Source: Tigriopus japonicus (taxonomy: Eukaryota; Arthropoda; Copepoda; Harpacticoida; Harpacticidae). Taken from it: a DNA stretch of 64,000 bases. The stretch lies in NCBI GenBank assembly GCA_010645155.1, contig CM021321.1, positions 9,326,086 to 9,390,085 on the forward strand. Reading direction: 5' to 3'. A program made the translations under genes and the position numbers. Every line of letters starts with the position of its first letter. The first letter of the stretch is position 1. Under the pieces are notes generated by a model. The model saw nothing but the letters and a program-made list of their open reading frames with translations, had not been told where the DNA came from and ran no database searches. Positions 1 through 14,740 of the stretch are shown in pieces.

Positions 1-1585
1 CATCACATCCTCCTCTTCGAAACCATTTGGATCATCTCCATGAGAACGAGCCTCTATAGGCAATCTAAAACTCACATTGGCCACAGAGAATCCGGACACG
101 TTCGAATTAGTCTTGGATTGCTCGAATTGATGGAATTGCTTCTCTTCTTCATCCATAAAGGCTTGAGCTTTGCCCATATCTGACTCAAAATCTCCATCTC
201 CAAAGCACTCGATATCGCCCAAATCTTGACTCAAGCCCTCAAATCCCTCGGGACCCGCCAAAAACGATCCTCCAGGATTCTGGAACAGCTTGGAACGTTG
301 ACTAAAGTCCGAGAACCGCTCATCTCTAGTAGGACCTTCCTCCTTGCCCTCATTGGATCCGCCAAAAGACGTGGAACGCGCCGAAAACTGCCCGTTGAAG
401 AACGAATCGTGATGTTTCTGGTTGAGAGCGGCAAATGCCTCGTCATTCAAAGGCTCTTCCACATTAATCGAAGCCTCAGCCTCATCTTTTTGAGGTTGAG
501 CCTCACTCTGAAGAATTTTTTCCCAAGCAAAACTGCTCTGATTAATGGTGGAATTGCCGCCCAAAGACAGAAACGATTCGGGAAGTAACGCTTGGGCTTG
601 CAAGAATCGCTGATCAATGCCAGGAAAAGGCTTTTCTTTCAGAATATGAGGGGGCAAGGATGGTACCTTGAAGACATCCTCGTCGTCAGTTTTTCGTTTT
701 GACGAGGCTTTGAGTGAAGATAGATTAGCAAACAATAAAGAGGGTGTGGCCGTGTTTTGACTGCTGGAATCGTCAGCCAAAGTTTCGACAGGCAATAAAC
801 CCAAGGAATCATTCGTCTGAAAAGAAATCAAGCTCAATGACTTTTGTGCACTTGTTCAGACAAATTAGAATGTTTTAGGAGAAGATTGATTTTAGAGGTT
901 TCATCTGACTTTTCTCGCTTTTGTTTTGCTTCGAAATTCTTGGTCTGTTTTTTAGGTTCCAAGTCATAAGTACTTTAGCAAGCCAAAAAATAAAGAGAAG
1001 GAAAAATAAAAATTAGTAGGTAAGTGTACAAACTCGTCGAGTGATATCCAGAAACAACTTTATTGTTTTATCGAGCTATTCCTATAAAATCCTAAATGCG
1101 AATTTCTGTTAGCCAAATAACCTTTATCTTGTTTTTGGGCTGAAGAAGCTTTAACCGCTTCAAATTTGCGTCCCTTAGATTTCAACTGTCTCCAATCAAT
1201 TTGAACAAGGTGTTTACCTGATCTTGCATCGATTGAAAAACGGTTTCCGGATCTTTAGAAACCGACGATTCTTTGAGAGTCCGTGAATCCGAGCCTAAAA
1301 TCGTGGTTTGCGATTCCCGAAGATGTCGATTAATTCGGGACACGCCTGATAAAGGCTTCGATGAAGTGGAAGCCATCCAAGGCGAAGGAGGCGTGGCCGA
1401 GGGCGTGATCACGCAAGCCGAAACGGGTATATTCAACAACGGCGACAAATCCTCGTCTAAAAGGAAACTTTCAAGATTGAACTAAGACTTTTGAATTGAG
1501 AAACAAATGAGGCGTTACCTTGTTCAATACTTAGTTGCAGATCCAAGGGGCGTGGCTTTCGAGGGTAAGGCTTTAAATGAGCCAT
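1..1585 (-). CDS. Unrecognised Ser/Pro-rich protein, 5' part (3' end beyond window edge)
   Basis: I build three exons: 1585-1519, 1456-1218 and 816-1 (still open at the edge), about 374 residues. The phases fit exactly: GAACAAG|gtaacg joins tttag|ACGAGG inside an Asp codon, and GATCAG|gtaaac joins ttcag|ACGAAT between codons. The start is the ATG at 1585-1583, giving MAHLKPYPRKPRPLDLQLSI. The protein is polar and probably disordered. It has several SP/TP sites (residues about 25-45), a basic KRK motif and a long acidic, Phe/Gly/Asp-rich C-terminal half with repeated short SF/GF/DF pieces. I see no known domain and assign no function; a nuclear or cell-cycle regulator would be a guess. Intron 2 (817-1217) itself contains two Lys-rich open stretches, near 1190-1110 and 960-855. 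They do not chain in phase with the exons, so I left them out, but an alternative exon is possible. Confidence 0.6.
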
Positions 1586-3745
1586 TTCTTTTCACTGAAC
1601 ACTTGTCCACAAGAACTTCATGAAGAAAAACGGCGCTCGACCTCAAAAAAATGACAAAAATCTCAGGGTGATCGAAAATGGACTTGCCAAAAACGGCTTG
1701 AAATAAGTTTGTTTGAATTGATAAGGCAGTGACGTGAGATCAAGGTTGGCTATTTAAAATTTAAAATTATTTTGTGTGAGAAATTGTCGTGAGTTTCGAG
1801 GATGACGAATGATAAGAGGAAGAAATGTAGAAGGATTTCTTGAGTTCAGATCTAACCCCGATGGGTTGTTTTCATAGGCTGTTTTACAATGAACTAGTGA
1901 TGGTGGGCAAACAAGAGATTGGGCAAGCTGTACTGGCACAGTGCTTGGGCTTGCCGAAGCTTGGCATAGCTTGGGGGGTCTGTACAAGTACTTTTCCCAG
2001 CTAACAGGTTTGCCAAAGTTGCTATTAACAAAGAATATACTTGCCATCTGAATTTCACTAAACCAGGCTGATTCAGCTAAATAGGCTCATACCTTTGAAA
2101 GGATGTGTTTTTAAGAAAATTACACACTTCAATTCTCTCACATGGGGAAATGAAAAGTTTTTGAGAATACTAAAAACAGATTTGGCATCTTAGTTTTTTA
2201 TGCCGGCAACTCTGAGTTACCGAGCTCATTCTGGAAGTGTGACTTCTAAATCTTGGTCTTGATTAGTCTCAAAAGTGCATTCATATGTGGCCTAGAACCA
2301 AAACGTCACACTGCAAGTATCTTAATTCTTCTAAAAGCAACTGCCGGCAACTGCATCTTCCAATGTTCCTTGAGCTGGCCAAGTGTATCGGTGTATTGCC
2401 CAAGTAATGCTTGTCAACAACTTGTGCTTGGGTGTCTGTGATGACTCCATTACTTGCCCAAGTTACAACACTACAATGAACCCAGAGTGACGAGTAAGCT
2501 GATGCAAAGATGAAACTAATGTGCCTTTTCATGGAATGAGAGCGTGGACAAGCCTCACAAGTAGCTTGGACTACAGTTCTATAAACACAGAAATGTCACT
2601 CCCAAATTGTTCGAGATTCAACAAACTTACATTGTGTATGCAATGGCATTGGCCATTGACCACATCTAGTTGCATGATTCAAAACTGGAATTTGCGATTT
2701 CAGGGAGTCAGTGGCGGAATTGCTCTCTCAACTGCTATGCTCGAACAAGAGCAATGCATAAAGAATCAAGTCACTTGGCACCCTTGCTACTGGACTGCTG
2801 AAATGAGCTCGAAATAGATCTCCACTGACCTAACTGGAGTGACATTTCTGTCTATATAGAACTGTAGCTTGGACTGTTCATGGACTTGGAAAGAAACAAA
2901 ACTCTGAGTTGTACAAGCAAATGTGTCAAAAATTGTTTCGGAATAGGCTCATTTCATTAAAATTCCATTTCTTAACGCTCACAAACTTGAATTTTCCACC
3001 AACTTCCAAGCAATTACTGATCTCGGTGAGAATCTATGCATCAGAATCTCTAATATTATGCCTTTTGGTTGAGTTACCAAGTGGCAAACACTTATCCCAC
3101 CAAGATCTTGCATTTCTCTAAATTTAACGGCACTATCTTGTCCGTCTTTCTACTTCAACCATGATTCACTTTGACGTATCACCTCTAGCATCAGCTAACC
3201 TCCCTATCTTAAGTATCTTTCTGTCAGTCTCAGGGTTCATTTTGAAAGATTATGTTGATGAGGTCAAATCTTTAGTTTTGTCAGTCACATGTGATTTTAA
3301 AGCAAGTGTCGTACGAAGTGAAAGCCCATCTGAACATCAGATTTCTTTAAAAAACCTAAAAAACACATGCAACGTTTTTGGGCGAGGTGTTCAGTGAGGC
3401 CAAATCTAAAAACAATATTGTGCCAGAGCTTTCTGAAATAATTTTTTCTCTTGTTTTTTTATAAAAAAAATGCAGTAATAGCAAACAAAAGACATTTGTA
3501 CTAAAATAATGGTTTTAATACAATACCTTCCATTCAAAACAAAGTTTGAAAGAGAAATTTGCCTCTTAAATCTAAACTTTCCGTCCCTTCCGGTTTTAAA
3601 AACGGCATCGCTGAATGGCGTGACTGGAAATTGAGTTTGTTTACATAAAATCATAACAAACCTCCATTGTGACTAGTGGGCGTGCCACACCCGTGAAACG
3701 AACAAAAACGCCTCCCTTCATCTTTGAGAATCGCTTTTTCCAAAA
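1586..3745. other. Intergenic region between the left-edge gene and mof
   Basis: AT-rich sequence with short chance reading frames on both strands. The only structured item I can support is the 293-bp inverted-repeat element at 2573-2865. The last 100 bases, just upstream of the mof start, are more GC-rich and probably hold its promoter or 5' leader. The two flanking genes diverge from this interval. Confidence 0.5.
2573..2865 (+). mobile_element. MITE with ~30-bp terminal inverted repeats, copy 1 (10-bp target duplication)
   Basis: The left end reads ACAGTTCTATAAACACAGAA and the right end is its near-exact inverse complement, matching for about 30 bp. The element is flanked by the same 10 bases, agcttggact, at 2563-2572 and 2866-2875. 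A second copy of exactly the same length lies in inverted orientation at 14081-14373. There is no coding capacity. A duplication of 9-11 bp is typical of Mutator-like (MULE) elements, so I infer a MULE-type MITE. The superfamily is uncertain. Confidence 0.8.
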
Positions 3746-6986
<3,241 letters not shown>

Positions 6987-7722
6987 ATTTCTCGTGTCCA
7001 GAAAGATTAAAAAGGCTTTTTATGTATCTCTTTTCACCAAGTTTGTCATCCAAATTAGTCTTAGAACCTGATTGAAGCTAGAAGTGCCCTCTTGCTTTGG
7101 GACAAATTGATTACCATCAAGTTTCACCCTCGTCCACCACCCTCTCATTCCTTTCCCAGTTCACTCTGCATATGGTAGAATGTAGAAGCCCTCAGGGCAT
7201 TTATTTTCTACTTGTAAGCCCCAAATCTTCGTTGCTTAAACATGGCAGAATTCCTTGCGAGATGGTTTGAAGCAAGAACCTCTAAACCATATTGAAATCA
7301 AGAACAATTTCAATGGATAATATTACTTTTAAGAAACTAAAATACATTTGACGTGACAATAATTGAAGTGACTAATTAGCGTAAGCTTGATTTGTTCAAA
7401 TTCGAATTTTGGGAAATGAAGGGGACAAAAATTGAGGGTGACAAAAAGGTGATTGGGCCTCAAATGAATGGGGAGTAATTGATCTAGAGCTCATTCACGC
7501 TTGACCACTCGTTTTACCTTTGCTTCTGAACATACCAAAACAACCGTCCTCATGTCATCCACTTGAAGGCATGTTCGTAAAAATGCGCGAGGGAGCTTCA
7601 AGGCTAAATTGGATACTGAAGATTCAATGTAGTTTCATTTAAATTGATTCAACTTGTATTGATATTGAAGATTATTATAGAGAGAATTAATTCCTGATTC
7701 TAGTACGTTAAAACTAGTCAAC

Positions 7723-7900
7723 TCATTTCTCTTTGATCAAAGGAGTAAAGGCAATCTTGCTCAGATTTTTGATTGCATATTTGAGTGGCCGAATCCTGAA
7801 ATTTCTTCTCACTTCATTGCAGAGCTTATCCACAGACAAATGGACTATTTTGAAAAGTGTTGCCATGTCTTCATTGTTATGCCAAATGCTTATTGAAAAC
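7723..7900 (-). pseudogene. Possible orphan terminal exon resembling the C-terminus of a class V PLP aminotransferase
   Basis: A plausible acceptor (tttatcacag|G at 7901/7900) opens 58 codons ending in TGA. The start RFSISIWHNNEDMATLFKIV resembles the last part of class V aminotransferases, where an Arg-x-Ser strand is followed by a short 'N..eD...L' helix. I find no upstream exon with the Schiff-base lysine or other family motifs in the window, so this is either a decayed fragment or a chance match. Low confidence. Confidence 0.25.
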
Positions 7901-8121
7901 CTGTGATAAACACAAATTGATCTCGATTTAGTTTCAAGCTTTGCAAGCTTGCAAGATGATTGAGTTTGCATGCTATAGTATTGCATTAGAAAGTAAGAAC
8001 ATTAAATTACTGAAAAACTCGTGGATCAATTGCTTGAAATGTATTTAGCTGCAATGAATTTATCTGAAATTCTGCTCAATGACAATTATATTTATTTTGT
8101 GAAACATTGATTTGTCTAATA

Positions 8122-8386
8122 CAGGGGCAGGTCCAACAACTGGGCTGTGGCACTTATGTGGGCCCAAGGGTGGTTTTTGGTGGGCCCAGGAGCTATGGGG
8201 AAAGTCCAAAATAGTGGGCCTGGGAGCCATCCATAGTACTGTACTAGTGGACCCAAAGCTCATCAATCATTAATTTCTGGGCCCCTGAACCTACCGACAT
8301 GTCTGCTTAGTGGGCCCCTGCCAACATCAGATTTTCAAATTATCAAATTTGGTGGAACTTGAACCAAAAGGGGTTCCCAATCCCTG
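8122..8386. mobile_element. hAT-type MITE, 265 bp, with perfect 8-bp target duplication
   Basis: The element begins CAGGGGCAGGTCC and ends GGTTCCCAATCCCTG. The inverse of its right end (CAGGGATTGGGAACC) is the classic hAT terminus. It is bounded on both sides by GTCTAATA (8114-8121 and 8387-8394). Inside, GTGGGCCC-like words recur several times. There is no transposase sequence, so it is non-autonomous. Confidence 0.88.
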
Positions 8387-8450
8387 GTCTAATACATGTC
8401 AATTACATCCCAATTCCAATTTTGCCAAAATAATTGGCCAAAAACAACTG

Positions 8451-8547
8451 AGGCTAGTTTTTAGACGCAAAAGATCGATCTCAAGATCATACTTAAATAC
8501 TCTAAATCCGATCTTGAGATCAATCTTTGCGTCTAAAAAACTAGCCT
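8451..8547. repeat. 97-bp near-perfect hairpin (38-bp arms, 21-base loop)
   Basis: The left arm starts AGGCTAGTTTTTAGACGC and the right arm ends GCGTCTAAAAAACTAGCCT. The arms pair with one substitution and a compensating one-base shift. The loop is AT-rich. The element stands 56 bases beyond the hAT target duplication. No clear duplication flanks it. It could be a fold-back MITE; an RNA hairpin precursor is possible but has no other support. Confidence 0.75.
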
Positions 8548-11500
8548 CTGTTCCCTAACTGCTTAAATGGTATTTTGATCAATTCCTGCTGAGAATTCTT
8601 CAAGGGCATGGCCAAAAATTTAATCAATTTTCAATCACAATACCTTGGCTTATAAAATAGTTAAACTTAATTGCAATTACAATTGCTTCCCCTTATTCAG
8701 TATGGGGTACGTTTGTTTGGCCAACATGACCCTCGTGAGCGCTCGCAGTACAGAGAAGGAATTTCTTTTCCCTTGAACGGACTGCTTTTGGAAAATGAGA
8801 TCTTTGGTGCGGTTTTTGACCAAAAGAGTTTACATGCCTCCACGGCCTCCTTGAGTCAATGTGTGTCAGTGTGGTGTCTCGTTCTTCTAAACCATAAAAT
8901 TTTCTGTTACCGATTGTGTCAACGTGGTTCACATGGTAAGGGCAAACAAACAAATTCTTTTTCATTACGCTAAGAACCTTAAATTAGAGCAGGTGTTACA
9001 AGTATTGTCTATCATTACATCAAAGTTATTTTAACTAGTATTTTGTAAGTGCACGCAAGTTAACTCGAAACGAAAACTGTTCTGATCGAGGTATCAATAA
9101 GTCCTCTGAAACTCCTTGACACTTCTGAACTTTGGCGCATAAATGCATACAATTCTTGGGATTCTAAACATTAGAATCCCAAAACATAATTTCACATCAA
9201 GGGATTAATATTGCATATTCCTGATGTCAAATCATTTTTGTTAAGGTTAAGGCACAATAGTGTTTTATGCACTTGATGGTTGGGATTAGAGACGAGATCA
9301 TGGCAATGGTGAAGTAATTCTTTGGTTCAAGTAAACGCAAAAATAGGGACCGCTTATCTATGGTGCCATCTATCTTTTTCAAAAGTTCATGAAGCTCCAT
9401 CTAACTTGGCTGAGAGTCAGTTGTTGCAAGCCCAAGTTCCATCAACATCCTGATGTGGGCATCTATCACTTATTAAGAATCACTTTCGAATTCATAATTA
9501 AGTAATTAGGCGGTTCTAACGGAACCCAAACCATTTCTATTCAACCTAGTTAATGGTTTTGAGTAACATCCAATAAAAAAAGTATTTCTGAGGCTGTCAA
9601 GAGGAAAAAAATCAAAAAAAAATTGTCGCCAGTACATTAGAAGGTTAGCATAGTTAATGAATGTATTCATTTCCAATTCTAGATTAATATGGCCTTTTGA
9701 ATTGAATTAAATTGAACATCAATTAATAGACTCCCATTTTTTGATAGAGCTATGAATGGAGAAAATGGGCAAGGTTTTTAAGAATCTGGTTGTGCATTTG
9801 CTTTCCCAACAAAAAAAATTGTTTCAAATGCAATCTTAGCCATACATGCACCATAATAAGACAAACTTTATGCATAGTGTGAAGAAAATCATGACAAAAT
9901 TGTCTTATTTAAAAACCTACTTTCCAAGAAACGAGTTGTTCTATCGGTAGATGGCAGTGTTAAACCTTTATTTCAAAGTCGGTGACGTTTCTTTGAACAT
10001 GAAAATTTTAACAGTAGGCACTGTGTCTTTTTCTCATGCCTCTAGGCGAGGAGGGCATATATTGATTTTTTTAAATATCCCACCAACTTTTGATTTTAAA
10101 GGTTAGCCACGAAAAGAAGTCTGTAAGCCACAATTATATTTGAAAGTGGCACTGTTTATGAACTAAAAAAAAACGGCAAAGTCTACACTTGGTCCGCCGA
10201 CCCTGCATTAGTTATTAACAAGACGTGGAAAAGATTTGATCTTAAATTGCAAACAAGAGTTGGAATGAATTGATAAAAATGTTCCAATAATTTTGGCCCC
10301 GAAATGTTGGTTTTTTTGTTGCATGTTAGCTTGAAAAATTTAATGAAAATTTTATGCTAGGTGTTTCAAAAGAAAAACGAACACCTAACTGAATCGTTTC
10401 ATAAATGATGACTGAAACCAAATATGAACCTCACCTTCATTTAGAAAAAAACGTTTTCACCCAAATTCAATATTTAGGCGACGACGATTTTTCCCGTGAA
10501 AGGTCATTTCTGAAAACAAAACGTACGCGACTCCGACTCTTCTCTCTCTTCATAAGTTTGGCTAAAATCGAAAATAAGGCGACGTAAGGGGAGTAAAAGC
10601 ATATGTACAGTATATTAAGAATTGTTATCTGTCACATCTTTTTGAGCCTCTTACATTTTTTGTGAGATCAACCATTTCCATATTACAGACAGGGTTTGCT
10701 GTTCCATTCCATTTCTTAAGAATTTTGACGTTTGAATTAATGCGGCAATAACATAAAAATTTGGCAAATCATTTTAATATTGAAAGTGTTCATTGACATC
10801 TAAATTTAACGTCTAATTCTATTGCGAAGCGATTAAGGAAGGGGCTTCCACAATTAATAATTGCTTATGAAACAATGGAAGAGTTTAATTTTCGCTCTAG
10901 CCTCCAAATTTTATTTGGAGATCTACAATTATGAAAAAAAACATGAATGCTTATAGGGCACGCCATGTCTGATTGTTTTCCTTTTCAATCTTGGTGAAAA
11001 TGCCAAAAGGCGTTATAAAAAGTATGTTGTATGTTAGTTTAACACGTTGGCATAATTGAGTGTCTTGCAAAAATTCCATGTTTGAATAGGATTGCTCTAT
11101 ATTAATTGCTTAGGATATAATTCCTATTATAATTGTATTGTTTGCAAACAATCGGGTGTTTTTTTTTGCTTATGGAGCAATCTGCTTTGAATTAATAAAT
11201 GGGTCCCATTAGAAATTTGGCAAATTAATGTTTGAACAAAAAAGGATCGTGGGCGAATTGCAATTCTTGTAATAGCAACTTTTACATTGTCCGTTTGCAG
11301 ATTTGACACAAGATAATATGTTGAAGGTGTCTGGTAAGGTCCTTTAGATTATATCTTTCTGCATTGCACCACCACCATCTCCACAGAAATGCACGCAAAG
11401 AAGCCTTTGGCTAGAACTATCTATTGGTTTAGGATGTCAAAATTAAAAAAATGCCGAGGTCGTTTACTTCGAGTTTTCGAGGGAATTTGAATTTACGAGT

Positions 11501-12688
11501 AGGGTTATTGCTTTGAGGTTTGGCTCACAACTAACGAGAAAGGACCTGACCAACAGAAAAGATGACAAGACAGATGTTTCAGAGCATTGATTGTTCATCA
11601 TTGACTGGACTAGAGCTCTAGACTGGACAAGCGACTAATTAGAGGCAGACACTTAATGGCCAAACCTAGATCATCAGACTTGTGCCAATTACTATCAATA
11701 GGGAATTGAATTACTTTACCAAAACATTCTTTTTCTTGTAACGCACCTAGAACTGATTTCTCTTTAAGTGTAATAATTGCGTTATGAACATCAAAAAACT
11801 TGTCGGCATTGGATGCATCAATACACAGACTGAATACTTTTGGAAAGATGGGCAAGTTTGAAAAATGTTTGATCCCAGGACTGGTTTTGCAGATGAAAAT
11901 GCAATTATAATTTGTAAATGAAAATTGTCAATTATAAAAAAGAATACGTTACAATTATTTGGAAATGTACTGTAACTGCAAAAATATAATAACAATTCAA
12001 AGAAAATTTAATCTCATATTTTTATGATAAATATACAATAATATAGCAATTGAGCAATATTAATTGCTCAAATACACAAATACCGTTTTACCTACTTATG
12101 AACATGAGCTAGTAGATCTGGAAATGTCTACACATGTGGTTGTTCAGGACTTGCTAGTAAGAATTTATCAATGGTTTGATTACTCTCAGACACTTCAACT
12201 TGAAAAGTCCCATTTTTCACGACCAACAAGGCCAATCGTGCCTTTGCACGTCCTTTTCGGAAATCTCTACAGCCATAGACATCTAAAACATGACTAAACC
12301 TTAATAAAATAATTAGATACCTAATGCTCGAATGAGCGGAAGTTGTGATTAGCAAACTTAATTTGCTTCAATTAGTGTCAAGATCAAATAAAACGTTACT
12401 GACAATGTTCTTAGCCAGCAGATATTTCTTTGAACATTTTTTAAGTTGCAATATGAAGAGCCACGAAAGGCAGGAATTGCCAATAAAACGCATTATTACA
12501 GCTTTTTGCACGACTAAAATCATTTATAGACAATAAAATGCATAAAATGCCTAAGAAACCTATTATATTCAAATGGACACCTGATGATGAGGTCAAGATA
12601 GGTGAACAAGTTCAAAAAACCAAATCTCGCAACAAAATTATTATTATTTCTAACATAATTAATATCATTTTGTTGCTCTCTTGCCTAC

Positions 12689-14578
12689 ATGGAACGCCTT
12701 ACAGGATTTGAAATGAATGGGATAATTTCACTGGTACTCATACCATTAACCTTAATGAGGAACCCAATCCAAGCCCAAAATGTTTCTTCTCATTACGCAC
12801 AATTCGATTTGGAGGACTTGAAATCCTGGTACAGTGAACAGTTACCGCACCACCGAGACAAACGGTTTCTATGGATGACGCACAATAAGAAACTCGTATT
12901 TCCTCCTGGAACTCAATTAGTACTCACACCCACTTTGGCCATGCCCTTATTGAGATATCCACCTCGAGGAGTGGATACCAACATGACAATTTCAACCCCA
13001 TTTACTAGTGAGTACATCGCCTTCACCCAGTCATTGTTACAATATCTTTACACTTTCACAACAATCAAAAATTAAAAAGATGGCGGCTGTTGTCAAATTG
13101 TCCGTTGATAAGGGTGACCAAATGTGGTGTGAGACAAATGTGCAACAATTTTGTTTTTTGTTTCCAGTAAAGTTTGACCGATTGGGGCTAACAGATAATG
13201 AAAATCCAATAGGCTTGATGCCGTTTCTTAATCCAGGAGCGGGAATTTTAGGAGGTAAACGACGAAAGCGGCGAATTCTTCCGGAACCTTCGATAGAACC
13301 CGAAGAAATCCATGGCGGAGAAAGGTTGGCATTAAAATTAGGCGTGACAAATAAGACCCTTTTGAAAGTTTGTTTTCGTTATAGGGCATTAGTCTATGAA
13401 ATCATGGAGGATTTTCTGTTCAAAATGGGCCTAGATGGAAAGTCGTGTTTGCTCCGAGCAATTTGTGAGATGCACGAATCTCCATTGATGGGTTATGGTC
13501 TGTTCGGAGAGATTATGGAACTCATACTCACGTAAGGATGGTGTTTGTTTAGTTCATACTAGAGAACTATTTACTACAGCGCTCTAGTTCATACCTCATT
13601 TTAGTTATGATTAGAGGTAAAATAGGCAACTGCAAATTAGGAGCAAGAACACAAATGAATTCAGGGCGTAGGAACATTCATGTAAAATTATACATTTCGG
13701 GCAAAACTGATCAACCAACTAATATCTTTTGATAAACTATGCATGCATTAATCAATGTAAATCATGCATTTTGTCAAAACTGACCAACTAATATCTTTAG
13801 ATAAACTATGTATGCATTAATCTAATCGAGTGTTAAAACTTCGTTATTTTTTACATTGAGGAAGTTCTGTTATTTTTTCAATGCTTGCCTCCTCAGTTAC
13901 ATTTCAAGATAACCATCCATAATTTGTCATAGGATATGGCGATCAACTTTAAAAACTTCATAAATTTATTGTTGAAAGTATCACAAACTTTTTTTTTTCA
14001 CTTCTTACCATTTCGTTTTACATGAAATGTAATGCCAAAATTACGGTTTTATTGAGCTTCTGGAACTTGCGATTACTAATACAGTTCTATATAGACAGAA
14101 ATGTCACTCCAGTTAGGTCAATGGAGATTTGTTTTGAGCTCATCTCAGCAGTCCAGCAGCAAGGGTGCAAGGTAACTTGATTCTTTATGCATTGCTCTAG
14201 TTCGAGCATAGCAGTTGAAAGAGCAAATCCGCCACTAACTCCCTGAAATCGCAAATTCCAGTTTTGAATCATGTAATTAATTGTGCTCAATGTCAAATCC
14301 CATGGCACACACAGTGTAAGCTTGTTGAATCACGAACAATGTGGGAGTGACATTTATGTGTATATAGAACTGTAACTACAAACGGAAAGAGATCCGACGA
14401 AACAAGGCATGTTCGTCTAAGCATTTTTTGTGATTCCAGAGCAAGTAAGTCGCCATATTCGAGACGTTTATCCGACTATATCGAAGCAGAGCGTCAAGGG
14501 AAAGAAGATGGCGAGTGTTGGCGCTATTTCAAGGATTGTCCCAAGTCCATGTTCTCAACAACATCAAGATACTCGTAA
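12689..14578 (+). CDS. DM4/DM12-family secreted protein
   Basis: Exons 12689-13007, 13168-13324, 13385-13531 and 14440-14578 join in phase to 253 residues. A hydrophobic signal sequence (MNGIISLVLIPLTLM...) starts at the second Met (codon 9), so either Met could be used. RDKR at 56-59 and a KRRKRR cluster near 138 look like furin-type cleavage sites. The C-terminal DM4/12 domain is clear: GERALVYEIMEDF, then KSCLLRAICEMHESPL, GYGLFGEIMELIL, and finally SKSPYSRRLSDYIEAE and CWRYFKDCPKS with conserved cysteines. The 60-bp intron 2 (13325-13384, donor gttggc) is itself open and a multiple of three; removing it restores the family spacing, so I prefer the spliced form. The family is known mainly from arthropods; its function is not established. 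Intron 3 contains an MITE. It faces SAE1 tail to tail, 162 bases away. Confidence 0.88.
14081..14373 (-). mobile_element. MITE with ~30-bp inverted ends, copy 2 (inverted relative to copy 1)
   Basis: Same family and same 293-bp length as 2573-2865, with matching ends ACAGTTCTATA...TATAGAACTGT, but inserted in the opposite orientation within the last intron of the DM4/12 gene. The flanking 10-mers match at only 6 of 10 positions, so the target duplication has decayed. It is therefore likely an older insertion than copy 1. Confidence 0.82.
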
Positions 14579-14740
14579 GGATGCCAAAAACAACTTCTAT
14601 CTAAAATGTCCGTTCAATTTTTGGTTTGTTTTGTTTTTATTTCAGATTAGCCTCCTCATTGTTGAATTTCCGAGATAAGCCATAAAATACAAATTAAAAA
14701 GAGTTTGTTTTCCTTAATCATCATTTTCCGTTAATACTGT

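Larger units (their letters stand above)
6987..12688. other. Long intergenic region with scattered repeats
   Basis: About 5.7 kb of AT-rich sequence between mof and the DM4/12 gene, both on the + strand. I can support a possible terminal exon fragment at 7723-7900, a hAT-type MITE at 8122-8386 and a hairpin at 8451-8547. A more GC-rich stretch at 8690-8965 is open on both strands but shows no recognisable protein. On the - strand, open stretches at 11610-11855 and 12128-12355 have codon-like composition but I could not chain them into a gene. The rest (8970-11600) shows nothing I can name. Confidence 0.5.

Noticed and set aside
8671..8973. Overlapping open stretches on both strands in a GC-richer patch
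   Set aside because: Both strands are open over the same bases, conceptual proteins have no domain, and codon character is poor; could be an old transposon piece.
11610..12355. Two - strand open stretches (11610-11855, 12128-12355) with protein-like composition
   Set aside because: I could not connect them by splice sites in phase or recognise a family; possibly exons of a decayed gene.
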